The notes under the pieces are model-generated. The model searched no databases. It saw only the letters and a program-made list of their open reading frames with translations, and was not told the origin of the DNA. The translations under genes and the position numbers were made by a program. Below, one piece after another: positions 1 through 10,893 of a DNA stretch of 64,000 nucleotides. The stretch is taken from positions 3,100,001-3,164,000 of the forward strand of contig NW_027043829.1 in assembly GCF_037102585.1 (NCBI RefSeq), read 5' to 3'. This DNA is from Saccharomycopsis crataegensis. Its lineage: Eukaryota > Ascomycota > Saccharomycetes > Ascoideales > Saccharomycopsidaceae. Every line of letters begins with the position of its first letter. Position 1 is the first letter of the stretch.

Positions 1-184
1 CTCTTTTCCTTCTTGCTGCTCTCTTTCTTCCAATACATCTGTGGTATGCCCCCTCCATTTAGAGATATCATCAACGATCTGAGAATTATCACAAACACAA
101 AGTTCCCACGCAAGTGTATAGTATCATCACTACAACGGTCTCAGAAGCCTGAAAAATTGGTAAAACAACAAACTTGCCTCAACA
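1..184. other. 5' flank of the Zn-cluster gene
   Basis: AT-rich DNA upstream of the first gene. It has short open frames but no recognisable protein. It probably holds the promoter and leader of the Lys14-like gene. Confidence 0.4.
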
Positions 185-3100
185 ATGATGATCAATAGGC
201 AACATCAACAAGTCATCAACGATGACAAACCCAAGAGAAAGTACAGTAAGAATGGCTGTCGCGAGTGCAAAAGAAGAAAAATGAAAGTAAGTATTAATTT
301 CACACTAACCATTACAAAAAAAAAAAAAAAATGGCCAAGGAAGCCTAATTATAAGTTGATGATGGATCACTAACGTTATTATAGTGTGATGAAACTAAAC
401 CACACTGTTGGCAATGTTCAAGACTAGATAAGCCATGCGTTTACGATATGGCTAAAGAACCCAAATCTACCACCAAGAAAAGGAAAAAGTCTACTAGCGG
501 CAACCAACCTTCAACGAAACAACCATCGCCACACTCAACACCAACTACTCTTTCGGATAGCACCACACATTCCAGCAACTCCCGCTCTACCACTCCCTCA
601 AGTTATCATCCACCTTACAATCCACCTTATTCCTATACATCTTCATCCACTTCCTCTTTGTCCTCATCATCGTCATCTTCCTCAATACCAAGCTATCACA
701 ATATATCTCTGATTTACGAACCTGGATACAGTAGTGGATACAATCCCAAGAGTTACAAATCTTCACTATCAAATATTTTAAACAATACTCCTTCACTACC
801 CAATCTTCAAACGACGTCTGTCCAACCCAACAGCAATGATGCAAGTTTTCCGTTATCTTCACCACTACGCCATCCGACAACAATACCTTCGACAACATCC
901 GTTCCCACTCAAAGAAATCAATATTCCGATACAAGTATTGGCCATGGTATAGGACAAACAGTTACTCCACCAAAGAGCTCGCCCATCGCCATTCCTTCAA
1001 GGAGCACTGTTCATCCTCAACCTTTAACTCAATCTAATATAGTTAACATTAATACTCCAAAAACTTCCATCTTCAGCTTTGGGAACAGTATTAATGGATC
1101 AACCCCGGTTTCAGCTGGCTCGAGAGCCAGTCCCTTGAGCTCCCATCAACCCCAATCTTTACCACAACAACAATTACAACGTTTACCTGCTTTGATCCCT
1201 AGCTTTGGAGTTTCAAACTTGAATCAGGGGATTAATGAAGAAAGCCCATCGAGTGTGACTTCTAGCATTAGTACTATTGGAAGCACATTATCTTCCAGTA
1301 TTGGCACCAGTAACCCAGTAATCAATAGAGACCAGCAACATCCCCAAAAAATCATGTTGCCTGATAATTTCCAAAAGCCTACTATTAATGCTACTCATTT
1401 GAGCAAAAAAGCTGGTATGGCCGACAGATATGACCCGATCAAGTCTGACTTATCGAATATCAACACTAGCAATAAAGTTGTCAATGACTCCCTCAGACAG
1501 GCTCTCGAAGGTTTCAATTTCAAACTATTGGCACAGGATATCAGCAGCCTTATTGGTAATAATGACCCTACATCATTCACAAATACTAACGATGCGGATG
1601 ATTTTCAAGACGTATCTTTGACAATGAGTCTCAAGATAGTTGCCCAACCAGCTTCAGTCACTGGCGATACCGCTAAATCCAGAACCAGGGGGGCTTCGTT
1701 TATCAATGCCGTCCCAAGCTCCCACAACTACTTACCTCATCTGAATTCAATAATCTCCTCATCTCCGCCAGCTTCCAAAATGTCCATGAATAGACCAAGA
1801 TTGGCCCTGATTTCATCGGTAGGAAGTAATGGTTCTTTTGCATCAGTAACAATGTCAGCAGCTTCAAGCTATGTTGGTAGTAATGGGCACCCAAATAATA
1901 TGAACCATTCGAACCTTGGATTGGGTTATACTGGGGCTTCAGAAACCGTATCACTAGGATCTTCATTTGATGGCGATGACAATATTTCTGCATCGCGATC
2001 AACGTTAATGAGAAATACTAACTCCATGGCTAGTGTTGATACCAAACAAGAATACGCTGAAAATGACGGTGGTTCAAGGTCTGAATATCCTCAGTATGAT
2101 GATGCTTTGCTCACTGCATCAGTTTCCTTAGACGCAATTCAAATCCCTGAGGCTCACAAACCTTATCTTGATTCATTTTACAATGAATTTTCTAGAAAAC
2201 TTTCCCCATTTGCGAACCAGAATGGTTCGAATCCAATTAGAGACATCCTTTTACATTATGCTACCAATCATCGATACTTGCTAGCGGCGATATTGGCTTG
2301 CGGTTCAGTAGCGGGAAACACCCACCAAGCTCACTATTTATCTCAATGCTACCGTTTATCATTGATACTGCTTCAAGATGAAACCGCAGCAATCCAAAAT
2401 ATCGAACCTCTTTTATTGACGGTGTTATTATTGATCTCTTTTAATGTTACTTTGAATAGACATGGTTGGAGTGCTCATTTACAAGGTACTAAAGAATTGA
2501 TGACAAGGTACGCCCTGAAACAGTTTGGTTCTAATGAGGATAGTGAAGTGCCTTCAGCAACAATAATCCCACTCTGTATCCATTGGTTCAATTCATATGA
2601 AATCTTGATGAGTTTGAATAACCCTGGCATGCTATTATCTGATAGTACTGACTATGACTTATTTTTTGCCACTCTGCCTTCCCAAACTGATCAGTTACAA
2701 ACATTGGGATTAGTAACTGATGAAGGTTTCAATTTGATATATGGACATTATCATTCACTTATGGGTCCGGTGTGTCGGTTATTAAAAATGATTAAGGAAA
2801 ATCAACCGCAGTATGAAGATTCCAAGATAGAAGACATTGAAATGATCGGTGAAAAATCGAGTTTTGATAGAGTCAGCAGAGATCCTATTTCTGTGTTCAA
2901 GGTTTTTGAATTGATTTCTGAGTTTACAAATTCCAGAAGTTGTTATAAAGTTTCTTCAACAGCAGAAATACCCAAGGATCATGACTTACACTGGACAAAG
3001 TTCGATTATGAGGGGCGGATCCAATTGGGGAAATTGATTTTGGATAACGGTATTGGAACAATGTATGTTTGTTGTGATACTGTTGATTTAGGGCATGGTA

Positions 3101-3657
3101 TTAATGAATTTGCGGTAATTCAATCACGGAAATTTGAAGTTCATATGTTCCATTGGCAAGATTTATCGCACCAGCTATTTGTTCTTGGCTGTCTATTATA
3201 TTTGGCGATTAACTTTTTGGGATTACCAAAAGAGAACTCCATGGTGCAACAATTGGTCGATAATATTTATAATATTCTGTACTTTTTGCCGTTCATTGAA
3301 GTTGACCAGGAATCTACAAAACAGGATCCAGTAATATCGATTAAGAAGAGACGAGCTCTTGACGATGAAAGCCCAGTAACGCTACATGCCGCACTTGAAA
3401 CTTCAGTGAACGTTGGAGGTATTATAAATTCCAAAATGGTGATTTCGAAAAGTACCATAAAGACTGATGCGTTGAAATACTATTTGATGAAAGTCCAGTG
3501 GCCGCTTTTTCTCGCAGGGATCAACAGCACTAATCCAGTACATCAATCCCAAATTGGAAAGTTTTTCCAGCTATTAGAGGAGTTGGAAGTTGGGTCTGCT
3601 GGTTATACATCGGCAAAATTGCGCCAACACTGGATCAAGGAAAGTCAAAATGACTGA
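185..3657 (+). CDS. Zn(II)2Cys6 transcription factor, Lys14-like
   Basis: Predicted nuclear sequence-specific regulator. Two exons: 185-286 and 385-3657, 1124 aa. The 98-nt intron starts GTAAGT at 287, has branch point CACTAAC at 368-374 and ends TAG at 384. Splicing is needed to build the zinc cluster: C25-x2-C28-x6-C35-x6-C42-x2-C45-x6-C52, with the third Cys opening exon 2. Basic residues follow (KKRKK). A very long Ser/Thr/Pro/Asn-rich linker runs to about residue 600. From about 619 a helical region (IPEAHKPYL, then NHRYLLAAILACGS) looks like the fungal-specific regulatory domain found in Lys14-type factors. The cluster wording (CRECKRRKMKCDE...CWQC) is what I associate with Lys14 paralogues of Candida. 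Target genes are unknown; lysine control would be an inference from the name only. The long linker may mean divergence or low constraint. Confidence 0.85.
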
Positions 3658-4312
3658 AACTGATGATGATGATGAGGCGGTCAATGAATTTTTAACCCCA
3701 TTCCAACTAACTGCAGTTATTCCTCTAGCGTAATTGATCCTACTGCAGTAACATTGGGGGGTCACAAAGTCTTAGAAACAGGGTCTATTATTTTTTTGGG
3801 GATAACTATGTATTAGACAATCATATTCAGAATAAAATATACAAACCATAAACATATATATATATATATATTATTTTAGATTTTTTTTTTTTTTTTTCTT
3901 TTTTTTTTAATAGCCTTTCTCATTACTAGAAAAGCTTTTGTTTATTATTAGATCTGAGTTTAATTCTTGTATCACTTGTGCATTCTTAGATCTGTTTTCT
4001 GTAATTTCCTATTGTAATCATAATAATAACAACAGAAATATCCAGATAGAGAGGCTGTCCTTACATTCCATAATCCTTGCTATCGACTGACTAAGTGATA
4101 TCTATCTATCAAGACTGATCCTTTCCGGCACGGCACAGCCGCACCGGCGGAGGGCGGAAAAGATCCGTAAATTAGGACATTTTTTTTTTTTGCCCGTGTT
4201 TTTTTTTTTTTTTTCTTATTTTTCTTATAATTTTGGATTTTGTGCTCGTTGTTCTTTTTGCAATATATTCAGTACAAGGATAAAGGAAGATTTTAACAGA
4301 GAACCACAAACC
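3658..4312. other. Intergenic region, syntaxin promoter and leader
   Basis: No gene seen. It contains (TA)n at about 3856-3872, poly-T runs, and a GC-rich island at 4127-4160 rich in CCGGC/GCCGC words that stands out from the AT-rich surroundings and could hold upstream activating sites for the syntaxin gene. Confidence 0.4.
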
Positions 4313-5682
4313 ATGAGTGTATGTTGCGATGTTTTAAATTATTTTGTAACTTGGGATAATCATGAGAACAGAAACAGTGCCCACCACCCATAGTAGCTAG
4401 ATAGGTTGGGAGGGGGGACGGAACAGCAGATTAATCATTGGATATTTGACTAAGCGGGGGTGGGTTGGGTTGGTATTGGAAAACTTTTATCTGGAGCCTA
4501 AAACCAATAAAATAAAATTGGATAACAAGAACAAACCAAACCAAACCGAAAAAAAAAAAAAAGAGAAATAAAATCAATGGTTGAAGCCTCTACATTTATT
4601 TGCTATTATCTTGAAAATCTGTTTAAAATTATCCATGGTTAAATTAAACGACGTGATATTTATTCTGTTTTGCTTTGAAATTAAAAAAAAAAAAAGAAAA
4701 CAAAAGAATAGAGAAGAAAAGGGAAATACTAACCAATCACTATATATAGAATCCATACTACCAAAACCAAGGTCAAAACTCATACGAGATGAACTCGTAC
4801 AACGCCAACAATCCATATGACCCAGCTCCTCAAGGCAACTACGGGTACCAAGCCCCAGCACAACAAACATACGGTGGACAATCTTATGGTGATAGCGATG
4901 ACGTTGGATTCTACAATGAAATTAAAGGTATCAACACTCTTTTGGACAACTACACTGTCTTGATCAACAACATTGCCAGCAACCAACGTAGACTCCTCAG
5001 TGAAGTTGATGAAGAACAAGAATACCGTTTGTCCAAGGACATTGACAGTTTGACCGCCCAAGCTTCTAACCAACAGACCGAAATTAAGCAACGTTTGCAA
5101 ACCGTCACCAACAAGTCGGTCAATGACTCTTCTAAAAAAGCCCAAGTCGACTCTGTTAAGGAACACTTTTTGCAAGAAATCCAAAGATTCAGATCTGCTG
5201 AAGCCGACTACAAGCAACGTGCCAAAGAACAAGCCATCACCCAATACCAAATTGTTCAACCAAACGCTTCTCGTCAAGAAGCTTCTGCTGCCATCGATGA
5301 TGTTGGTGGACAACAGATTTTCTCCCAAGCTTTGTTGAACTCTAGTATGAAGGGTCAAGCACAATCTGCTCTTAATGAAGTTAAGGCTCGTCATAAGGAA
5401 ATCCAAAAGATTGAGCAATCCATGAGAGAATTAAACCAACTCTTCAGAGATGTCGAAGCTCTCGTTGCTGAACAAGACACTCAAGTGGAAACTGTTGCTC
5501 AAAGAGTCGAAGAAGCCAGAGTTGACATTCAACACGGTTTGAAACATGAAGAAGAAGCTCTTGAAAAAGCCAAGGCTGCCAGAAGAAAGAAGTGCTGGTG
5601 TATCTGGATCTGTATCATTATTGCCATCATTGTCATTGCGGCCATTGTTGGTGGTATTGCCGGAAAATTTGCCAACAAATGA
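4313..5682 (+). CDS. SSO2: Plasma-membrane t-SNARE syntaxin, Sso1/Sso2 type
   Basis: Qa-SNARE of the plasma membrane for exocytic vesicle fusion; it pairs with Sec9 and Snc proteins. I place a 6-nt first exon (ATG AGT, 4313-4318), then a 431-nt intron with donor GTATGT at 4319, branch TACTAAC at 4727-4733 and acceptor TAG ending at 4749; exon 2 is 4750-5682. The product is 312 aa and begins MSNPYYQNQG, as expected for this family, whereas starting at the internal ATG (4789) would drop 15 residues. Visible parts: Tyr/Gln/Asn-rich N-terminus, Habc helices at about 52-145, SNARE helix at about 205-275 with the zero-layer Gln near 244 (LVAEQDTQ), basic patch ARRKK, then a single C-terminal membrane anchor at about 285-305. 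Yeasts may have one or two Sso paralogues; the 1-versus-2 assignment is not decided here. Confidence 0.93.
4319..4749 (+). other. Intron of the syntaxin gene
   Basis: 431 nt between a 6-nt coding exon and the main exon. Canonical donor GTATGT, branch TACTAAC at 4727-4733, acceptor 16 nt downstream. No RNA gene is recognised inside it. Confidence 0.85.
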
Positions 5683-6433
5683 TTTTGGGAACTACTATTT
5701 ATTCGGGAGATACTAATCATTGGGAAAAGGGAGAGCGAAAAGATTATTATTATTATCATTATCATTTCTTTTTTTGTTAACATATTTAAACAGAAAAGAA
5801 GAGAAAAAAAAAAGTCTTTTTGAAATATTGTTTTTTGATTCACTAATAGAATTAATTATTTTATAAATATTTATATATTTTGTTTGTTTGTTTGCCTAAT
5901 TATAATTATAGCTTTGATTGACAGGAGAAAGAGAAAAAAAAAAGGTTTAATATGTCATCAAGTTTTGTTTTAATTTAATTTAATTTCATTTTTATTTTTA
6001 TTTTTATACTTATTTTTATACTTATTTTTATTTTTATTTTATTTTAGTTTAAATTCACTTATTATTATCTATCTACTTATTGCCACCAGTTTATTTTATT
6101 TCATACTCTATTAATTGATATATAAATGTTGTTTTATCAAGGAATTGATGAATACTACTCCAGGTGTCTGGGTGACTGGCAGTTATCGCTAACAACCCAA
6201 CTGTGGGTGTCCCCCCGGGTAACGCCGGCAGCAAAGAGTCAACCACAAAAATTCCCAGCCGCAAAAAAAAACAAAGTCAAAAAAAAACTGGGCGAACATC
6301 GACGACAAACAACAAACAGAAAAAAAAAAAAAAAATTCTTTTTTTTTTCGTTGAAAAATTTCCCGAATTTTTTTTTTATTTTCTCCTTTTCATTTGAAAG
6401 AACCAAGGAAAAATCAAATATAAACAGGAAGAA
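5683..6433. other. Intergenic region with STM1 promoter
   Basis: The first part is AT-rich syntaxin 3' sequence with TTTTTATTTTTA repeats (5980-6045). From 6150 it is more GC-rich and looks like a promoter: a Rap1-like word at 6165-6175, TGTGGGTGT near 6202 and a CCCCCCGGGTAACGCCGG stretch. Short open frames crossing it look non-coding. Confidence 0.45.
6165..6175. promoter_or_regulatory. Rap1-like site upstream of STM1
   Basis: TGTCTGGGTGA, reverse complement TCACCCAGACA, resembles the ACACCCA-type Rap1 box of yeast ribosomal-protein promoters. It lies about 260 bp upstream of the STM1 start. The match is imperfect, so the factor is an inference. Confidence 0.35.
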
Positions 6434-8054
6434 ATGTCTACTGTATGTTAATTTCTATTATATTGAGGTTATTCTCGTCCTAGTGCTGTTTCGGGTGATG
6501 CTCATTTTATTCAATTGGATCATTGTGAAGGATGATGGATGGATGGATGGAAACTAGGAGGAAGGGGAAATTGATTGTCAAGGATTACTGGGCTCAGCAG
6601 AGAAATCATTTGTATTACATTCCAGCAATATGATATAATATTTTGTCATTGGATTGAGTCAGTAATGGAAAGTCAACCAAAGCGAATGAACTGAAAGAAA
6701 AAAAAAAAAAAGAAAATAGTTCCCTGTCATTTTCATTTCCAGGGATTTCCAAACATTCAGTTGGGATAAATGGTATTGTTTGAAATAAATGAAATACACT
6801 CTAAGGAAACGTTGGTATTTTATCTAATTGAGTATAACAATGTATGATTACTTCCATTTTTTGCATTGATCATGAAAAAAACTTGCTCGCTCTCTTTTCC
6901 TCATATCATCACCATCATCATGAATACTTCAACATCTACCCCAAAAAAGAAGCAAAAATAGAATAGCAATTGAATGATGAATTTCTTACTAACATAACAA
7001 CGCCAGAATCCTTTTGACCTTTTAGGTAGGTGATCATTATTATCTGTATCGTTTAATGGAGATTGTCATGAATGTCTGGGTGTGTGGCGACCGGTGCGCA
7101 ACTTTTCGGAGGAAGAAAGAGAAGGAAAAAAAAAAGAACCCCCAATGTGCACAATCCAAGGTAACTGTCACACTACCCAGTGTTAAAACACAATATTCTC
7201 ATGTTATAAATGATAAATGATAAATGATATGTAAATAACATATTACTAACATTGCTGATTTTATAGGTAACGACGTCGAAGACGACACCCAAGTTGCTTC
7301 CATTCCAAAGGAACTCGTCAAGAAGTCCACTTCTTCTAAGAAGAAGGACGTTCCACCACCTTCTGCTGACAAGAAGCGTGCTTCCAAGAACGGCCGTCCA
7401 TCCCTCCCAGCTAACGAAGCTGCTGTCCGTGACAAGTCCGTTGGCCGTGGTGCTAACCGTGCCAGATCCACCGACGCCCCAGCTGGTGCCAAGAAGGGTG
7501 GTAAGCCAAAGTCCACCGGTCCAAACGACCGTAAGTCCAGAACCGGTAAGACCGACTCCGCCAAGAAGTTGAAGCAAGCTGGTTGGACTGGTGAAGACGG
7601 TGAAAGAGAATTGCAAACTGAAGAAGCCGCCGCCGAAGACGTTACCGAAGAAGTTGCCGCCGAAGAAGCCGCTGAAGAAGCTAAGGGTCCAGCCAAGAAG
7701 TCTTTGCAAGAATACTTGGCCGAAATTGAAGCCCAAAAGGAAGCCACTGCCTCTACTACTGCTTCTAGCAGAACCATCGAAGCTTTGGTTGGTGAAAAGA
7801 TTGAAAAGAAGGAAGAAGTTTTCTTCAACTCTACCGTTGCCAAGAAGGAAAAGCAAAAGGCTAGAAAGGAAAAGCAAACCTTGGACATCTCTGCTGTCTT
7901 CTCCGATGAATTGCCATTCGAAAGAAGAAGCGGTGCTCCAAGAAGAGGTGGTGCCCGTGGTGGTGCTCGTGGTGGTAAGAAGTCTGCCGGCCGTAAGCCA
8001 GCTGCCGCTAAAGGTGCCGTCTTGGATGACAAGAACTTCCCATCTTTGGGTTAA
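6434..8054 (+). CDS. STM1: Stm1 ribosome-preservation factor
   Basis: Stm1/SERBP1-type protein that binds the 80S ribosome in the mRNA channel, protects idle ribosomes and affects translation. Three exons are proposed: 6434-6442 (M S T), 7007-7025 (NPFDLL plus one base) and 7267-8054, joining to 271 aa beginning MSTNPFDLLGNDVEDD, the family N-terminus. Intron 1 is 564 nt (GTATGT at 6443, TACTAAC at 6987-6993, CAG at 7006). Intron 2 is 241 nt (GTAGGT at 7026, TACTAAC at 7244-7250, TAG at 7266); its donor is atypical. The body is highly basic with Ala/Glu blocks: SSKKKDVPPPSADKK, then SRTGKTD, then KKSLQEYL, an RGG-rich stretch (RRGGARGGARGGKK) and a terminal NFPSLG, all typical of Stm1. Strong codon bias (TCC, GCC, AAG, GGT) suggests high expression. 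Confidence 0.92.
6443..7006 (+). other. STM1 intron 1
   Basis: 564 nt with canonical donor, branch point and acceptor. A C-box-like GTGATGC near 6496 and a CTGA near 6690 were examined, but they do not make a convincing C/D snoRNA. Confidence 0.8.
7026..7266 (+). other. STM1 intron 2
   Basis: 241 nt with GTAGGT donor (weak), TACTAAC at 7244-7250 and TAG acceptor. Joining G|GT restores the Gly of NPFDLLGND in frame. It contains a Rap1-like word at 7073-7083. Confidence 0.75.
7073..7083. promoter_or_regulatory. Rap1-like site inside STM1 intron 2
   Basis: TGTCTGGGTGT; on the other strand ACACCCAGACA, one base from the ACACCCATACA Rap1 core known in Saccharomyces. It is followed 7 bp later by ACCGGTG (7090-7096). 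The same pair of words occurs upstream of PAT1. Confidence 0.4.
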
Positions 8055-8881
8055 ATGTTTTTAGTCGAAAAACAAGGAAGGTTCTGACTAATGGTGTTTT
8101 TCTTTGACATTTGTGGAAAAGAAGACGCTATTATAAGTTAGTATAATGATTCTTTTCACCTTCACGCATTTTCCTCCCTGTCTCTTATTTCCCTCCCTCT
8201 TATGGTTGTTATCATAATTACCGAAATACACGAATAACGAAGCTCCTTTGCTTATTTTTGTTTTATCCATTGATGTTTATTGATTGCTTTCCTGTGGATT
8301 CATCTGATATAAATTGTAAAGAATACACTGTAGTGGAGACACTTAAAGTTACGTAAGGTTTAGTAGAGCCCCCATAACGTCGATTGAGTGTTTGAAGAAT
8401 TTCAGAGTTCTAAATAAGCCATGCGATACAAAATGAAAAGCTGGGCGGGGCGGCCTTAAGAATGTTGATGTTTTTTTTGTTTTTTTTTTCTTATGGGTTC
8501 ATTATAATAATCATTAATATTAATGATTGTGAGAAATCAAAAATATATACAATAAGGAATATTTCATGATTGATGACATAAAACTGATGACATAACACTA
8601 ATGAAGCAAACTTCTGAACATCAAAATTTTCACTACTTGTGGCCGTCAACAGTAGAAAGCAGTAAGGAAATAGAAGTTTTCAATATGATTGATTTCATTT
8701 CTTCATCCATATATGACGATTGCTACAGCAATATTGATAAAGGTGATGTCCAATGATTCTTACTACATATAAGTCTAAGAATAGTAGGCATTTTTTGATT
8801 TTTTTTTTTTTTTTTTTTGATTCTTTTTGGAGTTGGATAATATCACATTAATTATAACTTCTTTGCACCACAAAGTTCAAT
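8055..8881. other. Intergenic region with head fragment of the tandem family
   Basis: STM1 3' flank, then poly-T tracts (8461-8490, 8797-8818). At 8679-8694 it repeats the 16 bases around the start codon of the next gene, followed at once by stops, so it looks like a leftover 5' end of a family copy. A short palindrome lies at 8719-8732. Confidence 0.5.
8719..8732. promoter_or_regulatory. Palindromic motif upstream of family copy 1
   Basis: ATTGCTACAGCAAT, a 6-bp inverted repeat around AC, 163 bp before the copy-1 start. Related words occur upstream of the other copies at 10056-10069 and 13718-13729, with half-sites near 11463 and 12500. Confidence 0.4.
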
Positions 8882-9577
8882 ATGATTGATTGTATGGAAA
8901 GGAGAACGGTTTCCAGTTATGATGAGTTTGATGAAACAATATTAGGCCATTTGAAAATTTATGCTCCGGATTTAATTATTCCTGAAGCTTTATACTCTGC
9001 TTTTCAGGGCACATCCTTGAGTAATTTAAAAATCAGTCCCCCATTAGATGAGTCTTTGAAAATTTATGACGGGTGTCATGGTTTTGAGATAATTAGGAAA
9101 TTACAAGACCTCGCATGGGTATTTGTGCTGTTTGGTGTCCCATTGAATTTATGGAGTAAACTTGTCTTTTTATACTCACCGCCTAGGTTCAAGCGACGCC
9201 TTAGAAAACGGTTGAGTGAGAAAAACTCCCGTTCCATGACTGGAATTGATTATTGGCTTCATTCTCTCATTACTTTGACGAAAAATATATGTTTTGAGAA
9301 TCATACAAATGATCTAATTGGTTCAACTCGACTTTTTTGCCCTACTAGAGGGTCTTGCTTGAAGGAAGGCATTTTGGAATTGATTCTGTTGGCAGAAGAC
9401 TTACCTGTTGATATTGGGTTGTTAAATATTAAGTTTCGCATTGCGGAGCTCTGCAGCCAGAGATCTGACTCTTATAGTCTTAAAAAAGTTTTAGATGAAA
9501 AGCTTCTAGGAGTGAAGTCATATTGTGAATTGAGAGAGATTATTTGGAAGGTCTTTCCAGACAATGTAATTTATTGA
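8882..9577 (+). CDS. Tandem-family protein, copy 1 (unknown function)
   Basis: I do not recognise this 231-aa family. It looks all-helical and soluble, with no signal peptide, membrane span, zinc knuckle or catalytic motif visible. Blocks shared with the neighbours: LKIYAPDLI (residues 23-31), PPLDESLKI, IRKLQDLAWV, WSKLVFLYSPP followed by a basic stretch, DYWLHSLITLT, LILLAEDLP and a final ELREIIWKVFP. No intron signal is seen. The start is fixed by agreement of MIDCM with the N-termini of copies 2-4. It is the first of five copies head to tail on this strand, probably by repeated unequal crossing-over. Function is unknown. Confidence 0.75.
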   Translation: MIDCMERRTVSSYDEFDETILGHLKIYAPDLIIPEALYSAFQGTSLSNLKISPPLDESLKIYDGCHGFEIIRKLQDLAWVFVLFGVPLNLWSKLVFLYSPPRFKRRLRKRLSEKNSRSMTGIDYWLHSLITLTKNICFENHTNDLIGSTRLFCPTRGSCLKEGILELILLAEDLPVDIGLLNIKFRIAELCSQRSDSYSLKKVLDEKLLGVKSYCELREIIWKVFPDNVIY

Positions 9578-10194
9578 AGAGTGTTTCAAATATTCTGGAG
9601 TGTTATTTTGCCGTCAGGGGCCTAAATATTTTTATTCTTACATTGAAGGATGTTTTTCTATAGCTGTTGGAGCTGGGAGACCATGATCCAATTATGAAAT
9701 GCTGCAGTTTAAATTTACTTCTATTTTACGTCTACTGTAGGCTTATCTTCTGAAACTAAATGTTAAAATATTATTGCCTCTTCAAAGACTGGGGATAAAA
9801 TAATACTTTATAATTCAAATTCTTAAAGCCTGTTACCTACAAGAGTGATCGACTCAACAAGGCTCTGATGAAGCAAGCATACATGAATACATGTAACGAA
9901 AATGAATACAATTTTGGCCCAACAGGTCACGAAACTCACTGAAAGATAGAATGTCAATTAATACTTGCCGCTTTCAGAATGAATTGAGGAAAAGCAAAAA
10001 ATGAAAAGAAAAAGGTGGCTAGCAATTCTATTTTCCTCGGGCGAATAACATGATGATTGCTAATGCAATATTCATAGCTGTGATGGTGGATAAATTTCTA
10101 TGATATATGATGATCATACACACCTGGGGGTTTCTCAATTATTTTTCAATTTTTGATTTGTCAACATTGATATATTTTCTCTCAAAATTTCGAT
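9578..10194. other. Spacer between family copies 1 and 2
   Basis: AT-rich spacer without a gene. It holds a palindrome (10056-10069) and a short pyrimidine-rich segment before the copy-2 start. Confidence 0.4.
10056..10069. promoter_or_regulatory. Palindromic motif upstream of family copy 2
   Basis: ATTGCTAATGCAAT: ATTGC and GCAAT arms around TAAT, 139 bp upstream of copy 2. It shares the 3' continuation AATATT with the motif upstream of copy 1. Confidence 0.4.
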
Positions 10195-10893
10195 ATGGTT
10201 GACTTTATGAGCCTTAGAAGGGCAGATAATTATGATAAGGTTGATGATGCAGTATTAGGAAACTTGAAAATCTATGCGCCGGATTTAATTTATCCATTAA
10301 CACGGTTTCCTCTAAGGAGGTTGAAAGGGATGCCTCCATTGGACCAATCTTTGAAAATTGACGAAAAATTCAAAGGCGTTCACCTAATCAGAAAATTACA
10401 AGACCTTGCCTGGGTGCTCATTATGCATGGTGCTGATACCAATTTATGGGGTGATATGCTCTTCTTGTATTTATCACCTGAATTGAAGCGTCGTGTGAGA
10501 GTGCGTTTGAATGCAAAAAACCCCCGCAGTATGAGACAAGCTGATTGTTGGCTACATTCTCTAATTGCTTTAACTGAGAGAGTTAATTTTGAAACATATA
10601 GAAAAAATATGTTGGATTTGATTGAAGCCGTCAACACCAATTATGGCGACCCTTTGACTGAGTCCCTATTTACTGTGATTCTGTTGGCACAAGAGTTGCC
10701 AGACGAGGTTGCATTACCAAAAGCCAAGTTAAAGATTTCCTATCTCACAAAACGTATGAGATCATATAATAGTGGCTGTATCCTAAACGAACAAAGCTTT
10801 CAGAAAAGTTTGACAGATATAAAATCGTGTCAAGAATTGAGGCAGTTAATCTCGGAAAACATTAAGGAGGGTGCACTTGTAAATTTTTGCTAA
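10195..10893 (+). CDS. Tandem-family protein, copy 2 (unknown function)
   Basis: 232 aa, same family as its neighbours. Conserved blocks: LKIYAPDLIYP, PPLDQSLKI, IRKLQDLAWV, LLFLYLSPELK-type helix (here MLFLYLSPELKRR), DCWLHSLIALTE, VILLAQELPD, and SCQELRQLI near the end. It is the copy closest to an apparent consensus. A loose duplicate of its 3' end lies downstream at about 10993-11040. Function is not recognised. Confidence 0.75.
   Translation: MVDFMSLRRADNYDKVDDAVLGNLKIYAPDLIYPLTRFPLRRLKGMPPLDQSLKIDEKFKGVHLIRKLQDLAWVLIMHGADTNLWGDMLFLYLSPELKRRVRVRLNAKNPRSMRQADCWLHSLIALTERVNFETYRKNMLDLIEAVNTNYGDPLTESLFTVILLAQELPDEVALPKAKLKISYLTKRMRSYNSGCILNEQSFQKSLTDIKSCQELRQLISENIKEGALVNFC

Noticed and set aside
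6126-6557. 143-aa plus-strand open frame upstream of STM1
   Set aside because: Composition is poly-Lys/Phe from A/T tracts and it overlaps the STM1 first exon and intron.
6443-7006. C/D snoRNA in STM1 intron 1
   Set aside because: Only partial C-box and D-box words, not correctly arranged with a terminal stem.
7173-8032. Minus-strand frames opposite STM1
   Set aside because: Mirror frames of a strongly codon-biased gene.
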